A stretch of 64,000 nucleotides of DNA from Clitopilus passeckerianus (lineage: Eukaryota; Basidiomycota; Agaricomycetes; Agaricales; Entolomataceae). Each line of letters opens with the position of its first letter. Within the stretch, counting starts at the first letter, position 1. The stretch lies in assembly GCA_944990035.1 (NCBI GenBank), contig CALYLX010000037.1:62001-126000 (forward strand), written 5' to 3'. Positions 42,731-54,300 of the stretch are shown piece by piece. Under the pieces are notes generated by a model. It was not told where the DNA came from, searched no databases, and saw only the letters and a program-made list of their open reading frames with translations. A program made the translations under genes and the position numbers.

Positions 42731-44909
42731 ATGGTATCTGATTTACCTAATGTCCCAATCGGTTTGGCCCTTGGGATTGTCACCGCTTCTTGGGCGATTG
42801 TGAAGCTCAGTCGGTTTGGGAAACGAGAAGCTTATCTGCCTCCTGGGCCACCGACGAAGCCGATTGTAGGTAACCTCTTGGAGTTTCCAACAACAAACCC
42901 TCAACTTCGGTGCGATCTATTATCGTATTATGACTTTGGAGGCCATCTCACAGCTTTGCCAGATTCACAGAATGGGCACAAGAGTACGGAGGTGTCTACA
43001 GTCTCAAACTCGCCAATGGTACCCTCGTGATCCTTAGCTCGTTGGAAGACGTTCGCCAGCTTTTGGACAAAAATTCTGCGGTCACTTCTGATCGGCCGCC
43101 ATTCCATTTCTCAACATTGTATGATGGTCCTGGAAACAATATTGTTCTGTAGGTGGATTCTTCCTTGACAATTGCCAATAGCTGACAGGTTTCCCTTCTA
43201 GAACTAGATATTGTGAGCAGCTTCAACCCAACAAAGACTGCGTGCTAACTCGTTCTAGCCGACAGATGGAGGGCTCTTCGTCGGGCTGCTCAACAAGTCC
43301 TCTCACCGCAAGCTTGCCGATCTCACCTTCCGATCCAGGAGGCAGAAAGTGTTCAGCTCATGTACGACTTGCTGACAGATTCAGAGGTATGAAGCCGCCT
43401 TCTGGTGTATCCACAAATTCTTAGCTTTCCAGTAGACCAACATCCGGGGGAATCTTCGCCGCTATTCGACATCCGTGATCATGTCCGTTATGTTCGGTGT
43501 CCGCACTCCTCGCTCCACGACCCCAATATTCAAGGAATTTTGGGCCTTACTTGATCGCCTTGTGTACCTATCTGCTCCAACAAGCCATCCGCCTGTGGAT
43601 CTTATCCCAATCCTGAAATATGTTCCAGAACGATGGGCCTCGTGGAAGACGGAGTGTCGTGCGCTATGGCATTTGCAGAGAAAGGTGTTCGGAGACATGC
43701 TGCGGCCAGTGCAGGAGCGACTGGCACGAGACGAGGGAAATGGGTGTTTCATGGAAGAAGTTCACCAGCGGGCTAAGGAGTGGAATTTGGACGACGAAGC
43801 TTTACTGTGCGTATGCCCGTGGTCGCAAAATTTCACTGCGGCTGAAGCCTCGTTTCCAGATATTTCGGAGCTTTGATGATGGAAGCTGGCTCGGAGACCA
43901 CCTCTACGTACTTTTCTAACCTCGTCTTGGCTCTCGCAGCAAACCCGGACGTCTTAACGAAAGCTCAAGAAGAAATGGATAAAGTTGTTGGGCCGGATCG
44001 CCTGCCACTTTTCGACGACTTTGAGGATCTTCCATATATACAGGCCGTCGTACAAGAAGTACTCTTCCTTCTCTTTAGCAATTCCTCGGGACTAATTTGT
44101 TATCAAAGACACATCGATTCCGCCCAGTTACTCCCCTCGGTATTCCTCACGCAAATATAGAGGACGTTTATGTGAGTCTTCCAATGGAATTAGGGAATAA
44201 TTCAATTCATCATTTTCAAAAATAGCACGGGGAATATATGATTCCGAAGGGCACTATGATCATTGAGAATACCTGTACGCTTGTTTTCCATTTCCTCCCA
44301 ACACTCTTGAAGCTGACTCTTCATAGGGGGCCTTTTCCATGACGAGGCAGTTTTCAAAGATGCCCACCTCTTCAAGCCGGAGCGGTTTATAGAAGACCCA
44401 GAGCTTGGAAAGTACATCGACTACGCCTTTGGTGCAGGAAGAGTGAGCATCTCTCGGCCAATTTCAAATCATGATATTTAAACCTCTGTTAGCGCGTCTG
44501 TGTTGGCATTCACTTGGCCAAAAGTTCATTGGTGATTTCAATTTCTGATCGTCCTCTCGGACAGAAAACTCATAGATATTCAGTTAATCAATACCATGAA
44601 GATCATCTGGGCGTTTAAAATAGAGAAGGCTCGGACCAAAGATGGTGAAATCATCGAACCAAATCTCACAGATTACCTTGATGTAAGTAGCGTTATTTGG
44701 TGTCGACGAGTCCAAGTGCTAAACGGTGCGAATAGGGCCTTGCTAATGTCCCCAAGGAGCTTCGCTGCTCCCTCAAACCACGAAGTGCCCATCACGAGGC
44801 CATCCTTCGCCAGGCCTATAAGGACACAGCAGAGGCATTTTATGATTTCGAGCGAGATCTAAGTGAAGATGATAAGCATTATGTCGAAGAGAGCAGGCGG
44901 ATGGCGTAA
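42731..44909 (+). CDS. Cytochrome P450 monooxygenase (E-class, multi-intron mushroom type)
   Basis: Twelve exons (42731-42909, 42954-43148, 43202-43212, 43259-43386, 43436-43806, 43860-44058, 44109-44171, 44226-44274, 44327-44442, 44493-44523, 44576-44682, 44736-44909) give 540 residues. An N-terminal anchor ([17 protein letters not shown]) precedes the proline hinge [13 protein letters not shown]. The C-helix reads [11 protein letters not shown], the I-helix [11 protein letters not shown] (oxygen-binding AGxxT, residues 304-308), and ExxR is E361-THR364. The PERF motif is [10 protein letters not shown] and the haem loop FGAGRRVCVG (Cys440). The frame is intact throughout. It resembles the large agaricomycete P450 group often labelled O-methylsterigmatocystin-oxidoreductase-like; the substrate is unknown. 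Neighbours do not form an obvious metabolite cluster. The third exon is only 11 nt. Confidence 0.92.
43202..43212 (+). other. 11-nt micro-exon in the P450 gene
   Basis: AACTAGATATT between acceptor TTCTAG and donor GTGAGC. It supplies Thr-Arg-Tyr of the [17 protein letters not shown] motif and links the flanking phases exactly. Confidence 0.8.
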
Positions 44910-45724
44910 GCCATGCTACATCAAAACTCTTCGTAGCTCTATTTAACCACTATAAGAGGGCTATCGTCATGTCGTATAATGCCTGGTCTGTAATGTTATT
45001 GTATCAATCTATTAAAGGAACAAAGTTAATAATAGGTCGATGCATAGCAACGCGAGGAGACCTTTGATAATGGGTGAAACAAAGCCAACGGTGTAGCGGA
45101 GCCAGAAAAGGAAGACGTGAACAACTATTCAGTTGGGCTCTCAAGAAGGTCCAAAAATCCCATGAGGAAAATAGGGCTGTTCCCAAGCTCATCTCGAGGT
45201 TCTTTCTCTAGATCTTCCAGCCAAATAGCATCCATGAGTATTCCTTGCTAACCGGAAAGTTGGGTTATTCAGGAAGACGGGGGTATCAAGCGATCACATT
45301 CACTGAAATGCGTTCCTCTTCTCTGGAGAGCTTTCAGGCTTATACCAAGGTCTTAACTGGTAGCCACTTGTGTGGATAAAGTCATAGCAGTCTCGCCAGA
45401 TAAGTTCGTGACCAAGGAGACCATCAGCCTTTGGATCCGGGAAAAGACGGTGTCATTCTTGCCTTTCATTTCATAGAAATATCAGAGAGGCAGCAATGCG
45501 ATTCGTTGCTAGCCTTTCATGTTGCATAACCTCGAGTTTGCTGCACTGCCACTTGGCAACAAGCACTGCCCTCATGATCAACGCCACGCCCTGTTGTGCC
45601 AATGATGGTGAGCGGAGTGGGCAATACAAAGGAACTCATCCAGCTACAAGGACTCACCTGAAAATCGTTCACATCCTCATCTCGACTTGCGTGGAACAGA
45701 GAGCTCATAAGCCTCTCAGAACCC
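44910..45724. other. Intergenic region
   Basis: About 815 bp between the P450 gene and a plus-strand orphan. A 78-residue plus frame (45496-45732) has no domain and overlaps the next start; not called. It may hold a short 5' leader of the next gene. Confidence 0.3.
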
Positions 45725-48644
45725 ATGGGTGACGTAGGAAAGACCATAACTGCTGGTATTCAGGATATCTCAGCCCTTCTCCCGTTGCTTGGGACTGACC
45801 AATGTGAAACTCATGTCGGTTCCGCATTATCCGAAGGCTATCTCTATGCCGCTGCCGCCCCCATGTCAGTCTTTGGCACTCTTGGATTGGTGAAGGCCGG
45901 AATCAAAGCACTGCTAGCAAGCATCTCGATCCAACGTCTAGGAATCATAGGCGCCAAAAAGGTCGAGGATGCAGGATTCACGCCTTCTGGTAAAAGTTTG
46001 GCACTTGTCATGATGGACCCAGAAAGTGCAGGCATCCACCTTGCCGAAAGTAAATTCGACGCTCTGTGTAAAGAGCACCATATCGAATTTGCTGCAGACA
46101 GGCTGCAGATAAGATCTACCTGGTCAACCTGGAATGTTAGGCTCATCATCACAACAGCAGTCCTCTGTTTATGTGGTTTCACACCTTATATCCACTTGAT
46201 CAAAGGCGGGCCTGGCTCTAGACCATCGTTGGCAGCACGATGCGCATTCCCCGCCATCCGTGTATTGGGCGGATTTGCTATCTCGGTAGCAACTCAGATA
46301 CTCCTACAGCGCCGACTTATGAGGATTCTGAAAGGCAGGCATGCCTTTCATCAGTTAGATTCCCTGGTTCAGTCAACTTTTCTCAAACAACCTGGCTCCC
46401 CCGCATGGCACGTTGATAAGCCCGCCGAAGAATGCCTTTGGAACCTCCATAGCTATCTTCAAAGGGCAGGCATGAAGTCCACACCTGAGCCAGCCCCTTC
46501 TACCTTTGCAGACATGATGGGTTGGATACGTAATCGACTCAATCCAAAGTATGGTCGTCCCCATGCCGCTAGGCCATGGCAGCGTGCAAGCAATAAACCA
46601 TTCGAGGTGAATCCGGTGACTTTGGGTGTTTCCGAGGGTCAACTACAGGTACTTACCGACAACGCCCTGAAGAATTTGGGCTCGGACGGGCCAATCTTCC
46701 CTTATCTATTTCTTGTGGTTGTCGGTGTGTGTTGCGCAATCATTGGTTATGTTGGATGCTTCAGTGTTGTTCAGGGAGCTCGAAACTCCAGAGACCCTGT
46801 TATTTGGCTTATCCTGGAAGCAGCATTATCCATTCTCCGTATCATCCTTTGGAGCTGGAATCCCTCATTTGATGATTGTGACCCCATCAAACTCTTATTC
46901 GAGACAGATACGGAGCAACCCTTCCCCGCCCCCTGCTATCGCCCCGCCTCGAGCGTTAAGCAAGCCGATCGATTCGATCTTCCTCTGGTTGATGCCCAGC
47001 AGTTCTTCAAGTCCGTAACCAATTACGCCGGGTTACTAGATCGATTCGATTTCCAAGATGTTTCCCTCTTCTACACCCTTGGAAGTCGAATCTCCGATTG
47101 GCCAAGGCCCATTTCACCAAATGACCGCCTTCTCTATATCACCATCGTCGATCGTCAAAGGCAGACGTGTCGGGTATTCTTCGCGGACCACGATGGTCTT
47201 CCTCAGGTCTACACTGCAAAAGCTGTTCGCCATACCAAAAGCGGTGACCCAACGAGTGTGAATGTCACCGGGCGGATTGAGCCAGGCAGCGACGCAGTGA
47301 CAAGCAATGCAGTGTTTCTTTCGTCTATCCAACAACATCACCAATCTATACTTCGACGTCTACGATCCAGAGATGAACAGTCTGCATATGATAGGGTGTT
47401 AGAGTTCCAGTGGGAACTCAATTCCAAGAAGAACACTATCCATATGCCCTCTCCCCCAACTCTACCTCCCACGACTAATTTTCCCGTTGAGAAGGAGTCA
47501 CGAGTATTTATTGAGCTCCCAAGTCGCGTTGAACCCAGAGATGTTCGAGGTCGGATAGAATCCAAAAACCGTGAGCAATTTGCCTCTAAATTCCTCCCCG
47601 CGTCAGTGGACTAACGCTTCGAATTCAGTCAGTACTAACTTGCTATCACTACAATTCCCCATCAACGCCCAGGAGATTCCTCCCACCGTTGACCTTAGTT
47701 CCAACGAATCGACTCGAAATTACCTACTGGCGTCCATTTATACTTCCTTCCAGCTGGAATTAATTCTGATGGAAGAGATGGTCGCCTTTGCCACGGAACC
47801 CCCTCCCCGATACACCGACGAAGGAATCTGGTCAAGAAATCTCAGAAAGGAGTTCATCTTCGAGGTCCAATTCACATGGGAGAATGTCAATCATTATCGG
47901 CGGCAATTCCTTGAAAGCGTAGAGAGGGGTTGGGGCCACACTCTCCGAACAAGTCCGGAATCTGCCAAAATTATCCGGTGGCAGGAGGAAGCCGCTGGCG
48001 ATCTCAACCGCTTGTGGGAGGTGGCTTTAGATTCGACCATGTTAGGAAGAGGAAGGGAAGTAGCAAAACATTTTAACGATCTGAAGGATAGCTCGATTAC
48101 CACCCATTCTCAGAAATTCTCAATGAGAATGCTCCCATTGGATTCAACGATGCAGTCGGACACGACGGCCAGGGCACAGATGGCTTTTTGTCGACACCTT
48201 CGGGAGAAATGCCAGGACTACATACAACTCCAGCGCCTGAACATGACGCTCAGAGTTGCTCAACGACAAGAGAGAGACGCAGTTGTCTACTGGCCGTCGT
48301 GTGCTTGCTCGCCCAGTCTGCGCCGGCGATTATCCTCCTTACACCTTCATGTCCCTACCTCTGACTCTTCCGAATATGTCGATGAAGTGAAGAAGGTGCT
48401 CTTCAGCGACGGTACACGGACCCAAGTCCGTCATATCGTTTTTTGCCAGCACACTGGATGGCAGGACGGAGACCCCCATTGCGCTCTTTTGATCGACATG
48501 TTGCAAGCGTTCCCTGTGCTTGAAGGAATAGATTTCCAACATAGTGCAATAGGGGAGGAGTCATTCGCAGCGCTACAGAGGCTGAAGAGGGAACGCTCTA
48601 AGACCGATGGTCCTCCTTTGGTGGTCACTGGTGTCAGCCTTTGA
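45725..48644 (+). CDS. Large orphan multi-pass membrane protein, 953 residues
   Basis: Two exons (45725-47570 and 47629-48644), phase consistent. Hydrophobic helices are visible at about 136-158 (VRLIITTAVLCLCGF), 178-196, 324-346 (FPYLFLVVVGVCCAIIGYVG) and 359-377 (VIWLILEAALSILRIILWSW), followed by a conserved-looking WNPSFDDCD. The C-terminal 550 residues are soluble, with Trp-rich helical stretches and a small CACS motif. The layout (membrane half, W-x-W-N-P-x-F/W-D junction, long cytosolic half) is like orphan families I have seen in mushroom genomes, but I know no function. No nucleotide-binding or catalytic motif is seen. Confidence 0.7.
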
Positions 48645-48984
48645 GAGGGGCGGTGATAACAAAGACCTTTGTCATAACCGTCACATATACACTCTGTCCA
48701 TGTAGTAAGAGACTAATAGTAATTATATCATCAAGGATATCATAACAACTGCAACTAACATCTGCACAGAAAGCTAATTTGGTATGCAAACAAATATGAG
48801 GAAGACCTGGCAGCACTGAAGAAAAGCATGCCTAGTAATCCACGCGAAAAGTTGGATAACAAGGTTGGTATCGGGTAAAGAGCGTCGAACGGGTGGTAAT
48901 TAGAGGTCTATTCCAACAAACAAGATAATGGCGATCGGAGGACAAACAATGAGTGTCCCGAGCCTTTGCCTATGCCCTCAGCAT
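48645..48984. other. Convergent intergenic region
   Basis: 340 bp between the stops of the membrane orphan (plus) and the DUF2433-like gene (minus). Nothing else seen. Confidence 0.35.
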
Positions 48985-51170
48985 TCATGCATCTCCTCCA
49001 CCCTGACCGTGGTTCGATCCACCGCTTCCTCTGAATGAGTGCCCGCGTGTGAGGCCGGCAGCAGCAAATCCTCTGGCAGCATATGCTCCAGATCCACGAC
49101 CACGACCTCTGAATGCGCCTCGGGCGGGTGGCGCACTATCGCGATCGGTGGCCTGTCTAGCTTCAGCAACAACATCCTTGATTTTCTGGAGACACGTCAT
49201 CAGTATATGCGTATGTAGGAAGACACGAGTTCAAGACCAACCTCTACATGTTTCTCCAAGCCAGCCTTCATAGCCTCTTCATCCTCAAACTCAACATATG
49301 CCAACCTAGGGCGAGTATTAAGCGGTGGCAGGAGGTTGATCTTCATAACCTTGTCTTTGGCCTCTCCGAAGAACTCCTTGAAATCAGCCTCCGTCACCGC
49401 CTCTTGTGTTGCGACCTTCACAGCAATGGTCCATGGATTCCTTGCGGGCCTGTTAGTCTTAGGAGTCCTGGCACCTCCGCTACCAACGTCAGTCACGGGG
49501 GACTTGGGTCCACTGTCTGCTGGCGAGTCGGTTACATTGGCAGCCGAAGTCGATGTGGGAGTGGAAACCTCAGCGGGAAGGGTAGGGGTGGCCGCGGTTC
49601 TAGGCGTGGAGACCTCTTTTATGTCAGAAGTACTTCCGGCGGGTTTGGTCTTCCTGTCCTTCTTCCTGCCCTTTTCGCTGCCTCCAGGTGTGGAGGAGCC
49701 ATTCTGCTTGGGAGCGGGGCTGTCCTTTCCTGGAGCCGGTGAGGTAGGCTTCTCGAGGTCAATGGTAGGTGTCGCTGGAGCGGGGACATTGTGCCCAGCG
49801 ACGGAGTCAGGTCGGGCTGCAGAGGTGGGGCGTTCAGGGAGCTGAGGTGCGGGTGTAGCGCCCTTTGAGGGAAGGTTAACATTAGGAAGATTGGAGGTGG
49901 AGGAGCTGGGGGTAGGTTGGACGGTAGCCGTGCGCCTGTAGGCAAAGTTGAAGCCTTGGCTCTTGAGTTCGGCGCTGATTCTGCCCTCTTTGATGTCGAA
50001 AACTAGTGTTCCGTATGCGGCATCGCAGAGATTCCAGTTCCAGCAATTTTTCCAGGCTGGCTCTTCGCCTGTGGCGGCAGCACCTGGACCGGTGGAAGGC
50101 TGAGCAGGAGGTACTCGCTCAACTACGCTGAGTGCCTTGTCTAGGAGAATCTGCTGGTTTTCATCGATAACAGCGTAGACCTGGGATTTGATGCTGCCCC
50201 AGACGCGGTCGAAGTTTTCCTTGGCGAGCACCAGTTTATGGCGGAAGCCTTCGAAATCGCCCTGGACGCTGAATTCGTTGTATGATGTTGCATATCTGAA
50301 ATGCAAACCAGCAGATATCGTAAGATCAGCTTTGAGCACGAGCGCCAGTTGTGCCATGAGACCTTCACGCCCAGGCGCGGCATGTGTGATGAGAACACGC
50401 GTCTCGGTAGGATCAAACACGCGTTGCGCCGTGTCGACGAGTTCACCAAGCTGCAGAGCAGTAGTCCACATCGTTCCTTGGCCTCCTGCAATAGTAGCAC
50501 GACCTTCACCATTGTCGAAGAGTTTGTGGAAAACGAGGGCGCCTCCTAAGCCGAATAGGCGTAGTTTGATGCCCCCAACGTCGATGCAACGCGTGGTTGC
50601 TTCGTCAAGGACGTGGAGATTTTCTATGGAGTACGTGCCTTGCCTGAATTTTTCAAGGATGAGAACGTCCTCACAGGCACCCCAAACGGTGTATACTGGG
50701 ATTTGGAGTTTGATTTGACCTGAGAGGAGAAGGGGGAACTCGGACAACATGCTAATGTCGAAGGTTGAACGAAGTGTAGACGCAGAGTTCTCGTCTGAGA
50801 GCAGATGCGAGCGCTGAGCTGAGGGTATCAATGGTGAGTACATTGTGAGGTGGCGTAGAGTCCGGTCGTGAATTCGTTCGATGCTGTTGGCCTCTATGGC
50901 GCGTATTAGCGACTAGAACAACGCACAGGACCTCTGTTGCTGCTCACCAAAAAAGCCAAAGTCACCGCAATGTATAATGGCTTTGGCATTGTGCTCTCGT
51001 GCAAACTCGTTGAGGCCAGAAATGCGACCACGGATGTCCGCTACGCAAAGAATTCTGCCGTGTGCGGTGTCGAGCACTTTTGTTTGAGTATTGACTTGAT
51101 GTTGGTGTCGTGGCAAAGGTGAAGCAGCATTCCTGTTCGCTGCTGACGTTGGTCTACTAGAAGGCTGCAT
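48985..51170 (-). CDS. DUF2433 metallophosphoesterase-like protein with C-terminal RRM-like domain and RGG tail
   Basis: Three exons (complement of 50948-51170, 49242-50893, 48985-49185) give 691 residues. Residues 35-330 are the fungal DUF2433 domain: ILCVADIRGRISGLNEFARE, AIIHCGDFGFF, EFPLLLSGQIKLQIPVYTVW-GACED, VGGIKLRLFGLGGA, IAGGQGTMWTTALQLGEL, VLITHAAPGREGL and ISAGLHFRY. These align in order with calcineurin-type phosphoesterase motifs (DxH, GDxx, GNHD/E, GHT), but DxH is DIR and GNHD is GACED, so metal catalysis is doubtful. A Pro/Ser/Thr linker follows, then a region NPWTIAVKVATQEAVTEADF to RPRLAYVEFEDEEAMKAGLE that fits an RRM fold, and an RGG/Gly-rich tail, suggesting RNA binding. 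Function is not established for the family. It shares a 153-bp promoter with MED13. Confidence 0.82.
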
Positions 51171-51323
51171 GTGGCTGGCAACGATGTCGAAAAGGTGTTG
51201 GTCAGAAAAAGTTGGTCGGAAGAATGGCCAGGTCGGTAAAAGCCGACACGCGGGCGACGGTAAAGCCACCCTTTACGGTTATCCCACCCACCATCTGCAA
51301 CAACGACCAGCAATGCTTTAGCA
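51171..51323. promoter_or_regulatory. Compact bidirectional promoter, DUF2433-like gene and MED13
   Basis: Only 153 bp separate the two divergent start codons, so both promoters and 5' leaders must fit here. No TATA box is evident. Confidence 0.6.
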
Positions 51324-54300
51324 ATGACAACGAAGCTTCAGACAGCTGGAACGCCTGGTTCAGCGTCGCAGATATCTCTTGTCGACCAGCTCTTATCTTC
51401 GAAGATTTCGTTGCCATCAAATCCTACCGTCTCGTACATTCTTTTTGCTGCAGACGACAACAATTCTACGCACAATGCCTTTGAAAGCATAGAATCCGCT
51501 AGAAGACTTGTTCTATCCCAGAATACCCCTTCTACATTACTGGACTCCTCATTGACTAGCGTTCACATCGGATCGACCTCATTTCTTCATGTCTTCCGCA
51601 TATCGGACAATGAACTTGCCACTCAAACGGCCTCCTCATTGGCTACGCTTCGATTCGACGGCCTTAATGGTGAGCTTCGGTGCTTTCGTGCTTCTTCCCA
51701 TTCACCCTCGGAATCAATTATCCGCCCTTCGGCCGTTTGCCTAGTCATGCATTATTACAAACCCTAACCCCAGATTACTGACTATCATTTCCCTATGCAG
51801 TTGTCAAATCCTCATCGTTCAGGCTAGCAAACTTGTTTCCATGTTCACGGGCATGTTCTGTGCAGGAGCTTCCCTGTTCAAACTGCAAGGATGCAACATC
51901 GCCCATCACCGTCAAATCGTCATCACCAGCGACCCTATTTCCCCGAAAGCCTTTGCAGACGGTGTACAGCCATTTTCTGGAAGCTGTTCGTATTCGCCTC
52001 TTAGACGACATTGCGAAGGCAGCAACCACCAATACTTCCCGAAGACATGTCAAACGTCTGAAAGGTGGATTCTTGCTAGGGCCATCAGTCCCGAGCAGTG
52101 AATGGACATCTAGTTGGGAGTACCGTACCATGTCCAGGTCCGTGCCTCTTCCATTATTGACATACTCCAATGCTAACAATAGTCACATCAGACCGCTTCT
52201 CTATTGCCAATTGCAAGTACACGTTTCCTGGCAGTCACAATCGGGCCTACCCGCTTTGATTGTCCACCCACTTCTACAACCTACCCATTATCTCCCATTG
52301 GCGTACACATTGCCGATGCCATCTGGTTCCCCTATTATATTACTCCCCCATGGAACGCCTGCTTATTTCCTGACACACTACTCCGGTCCTACATCGGCAC
52401 TTCAGAAGCAATTCCAAGAATCGCTACAAGGCCTCGGCGTAGCAGGCTGGGAAGCGTCATCGGACAAAGCCAGTCCCATTATCAATGCTCTCTCATCCAC
52501 ACCAGCATATATCATTGTTTGGATCAAAGTCGAGAATAAACAGGGGGAAGATAAAGGAATAATTGCGATATACCCTACGGTTCTTTGCCTCTCCTTCGTT
52601 CCATCATCGACAACGCGACCAATGTTGGAGTATATACCCGAACTTCCATCACCTCTACAACCCTCTCCGCTGCTATCTTCTGCAGTTGTGGCTTCTTTGT
52701 CGCGGGTCCAAAGCGCAACGTCGCCAGTCGATGGTTCGGCTCGCCCTTCCCCAACAACGTCTGCACCTCCGGCCTCCGCCTACCTAGCCATCCAATCGCA
52801 CCCTTGGTTGGCACAGCCGCGACCTATATTGCCCTCTTCACCCACCTGTGACTCATTACGGGCATTCCGCTGTCTGACTTTGTCCAAGAGCACAGATATC
52901 CGGACTGTTGCAGATAAAGTCAGTGGATATGTTGACGCGATTGCGAAGGAGAGAGATAGAGAGCGTGAAAGATTGAAGAGGGAGAGGGAGACTGGCGTCT
53001 CAAGCTCTCCGCGACTTGCAAAACACGCAAGCAATGCGAGTTCTCAAACTCTTCCTGCCACGACCTCGACAACACCAAGCACGGTTCCTGCTCAATCTCA
53101 CCCGACGTCACCTGCTACCAACCACGCTTCTACATCTTTACTGACAACGCCCCTCACGAACATGCATCAGCCAACTTCTGTTGTTGCTACGACTTCCCAG
53201 ATGTCCACTCCAGGACAAAACTTCTATCCTTCACCACCGCATGCAGAACACTCTATCGCTCCTCCCAGTGGGGCCATGGTATCTCCTACCACCAACACTG
53301 CCCCTCCCTTACCTTCATCTGGTCAAACCGCCCCCGAAAAAGCACCAGACGCAGATACCTCCGCAGCGACCCCTCCCCAATCAGTCCCTGCCCCTGTGTA
53401 TGGGCCATACAATAACACTGAGAATTCATGGCAGTCGCAGCCGTATCTGAGCATGGATATTGATATGGATTTCGACATGGGCATGGATATGGGCTTTGAT
53501 ATGGATGCAGGCCCGAGCGCCGGCCGTAGTGGTGATGCAGTTTTCGGGACCAATGACAATGGGATGGACTTCGATACGGCTTTTACGGATGACGACTTCA
53601 ACTTCTTTGACGATCCAATCGCGCCTTCTAAGGCTGGGGCTGTTGCTGGAAGCCCGCATGCAAGTACAACAGCTGGGTCTCAAAGTGCAGTGGGATCACA
53701 GTTTGCGCAAGGGCTTGCGTCGTCGTTCGCCATGCATTCGTCTTCCCCGGTCTTCCCCTCCGATCATCTCTGTGGACCGACACCTGGTAGCCAAGTACCG
53801 CCGACTCCTCAGTCGCATACCCTCACCTCTCCCTCGCCTTGGGTGAACAGCGCCACTACGCCTGGATTTGGTGATCACAGCCTTAGTGGACAGGAAGAGC
53901 CTCATATTGGATCCAACCTCTTCCCGCTTTCACCTGGCCAGACGCCGGTTACAATGCATACCCATAGCGTTCCTACGACCCCCCAGGTCTCTATTCACCT
54001 TCGGCCTCATCAGCCAATGGTGAGAAGAACCAGTACCGGTGGGACTAATTTCGATGCTATACTCTTTTCGGAGTATCATAGGGAGATGGATGGGAAATAT
54101 GCAGTTGGGAAGTTCTCGTTGCCGAGTCCACCTCCTGAGGATGATGAAGACAGAACGCCAGCCTGGCCATGGCCGCCACCTCCGCCATCTTCATCTTCGA
54201 GCAATTCTTTGGGGTCACCGTTCCCCTCCAAAAGCCTCAATGTTGGAGGCACGCTCCAGACCAGTAAAGATGGGTGGAGGGCGAGATATATGGCTGTCAC

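Noticed and set aside
49011..49020. GGTTCGATCC, a perfect Pol III B-box, possible tRNA
   Set aside because: It lies inside the C-terminal coding exon of the DUF2433-like gene, and no A box, anticodon arm or acceptor stem can be folded upstream.
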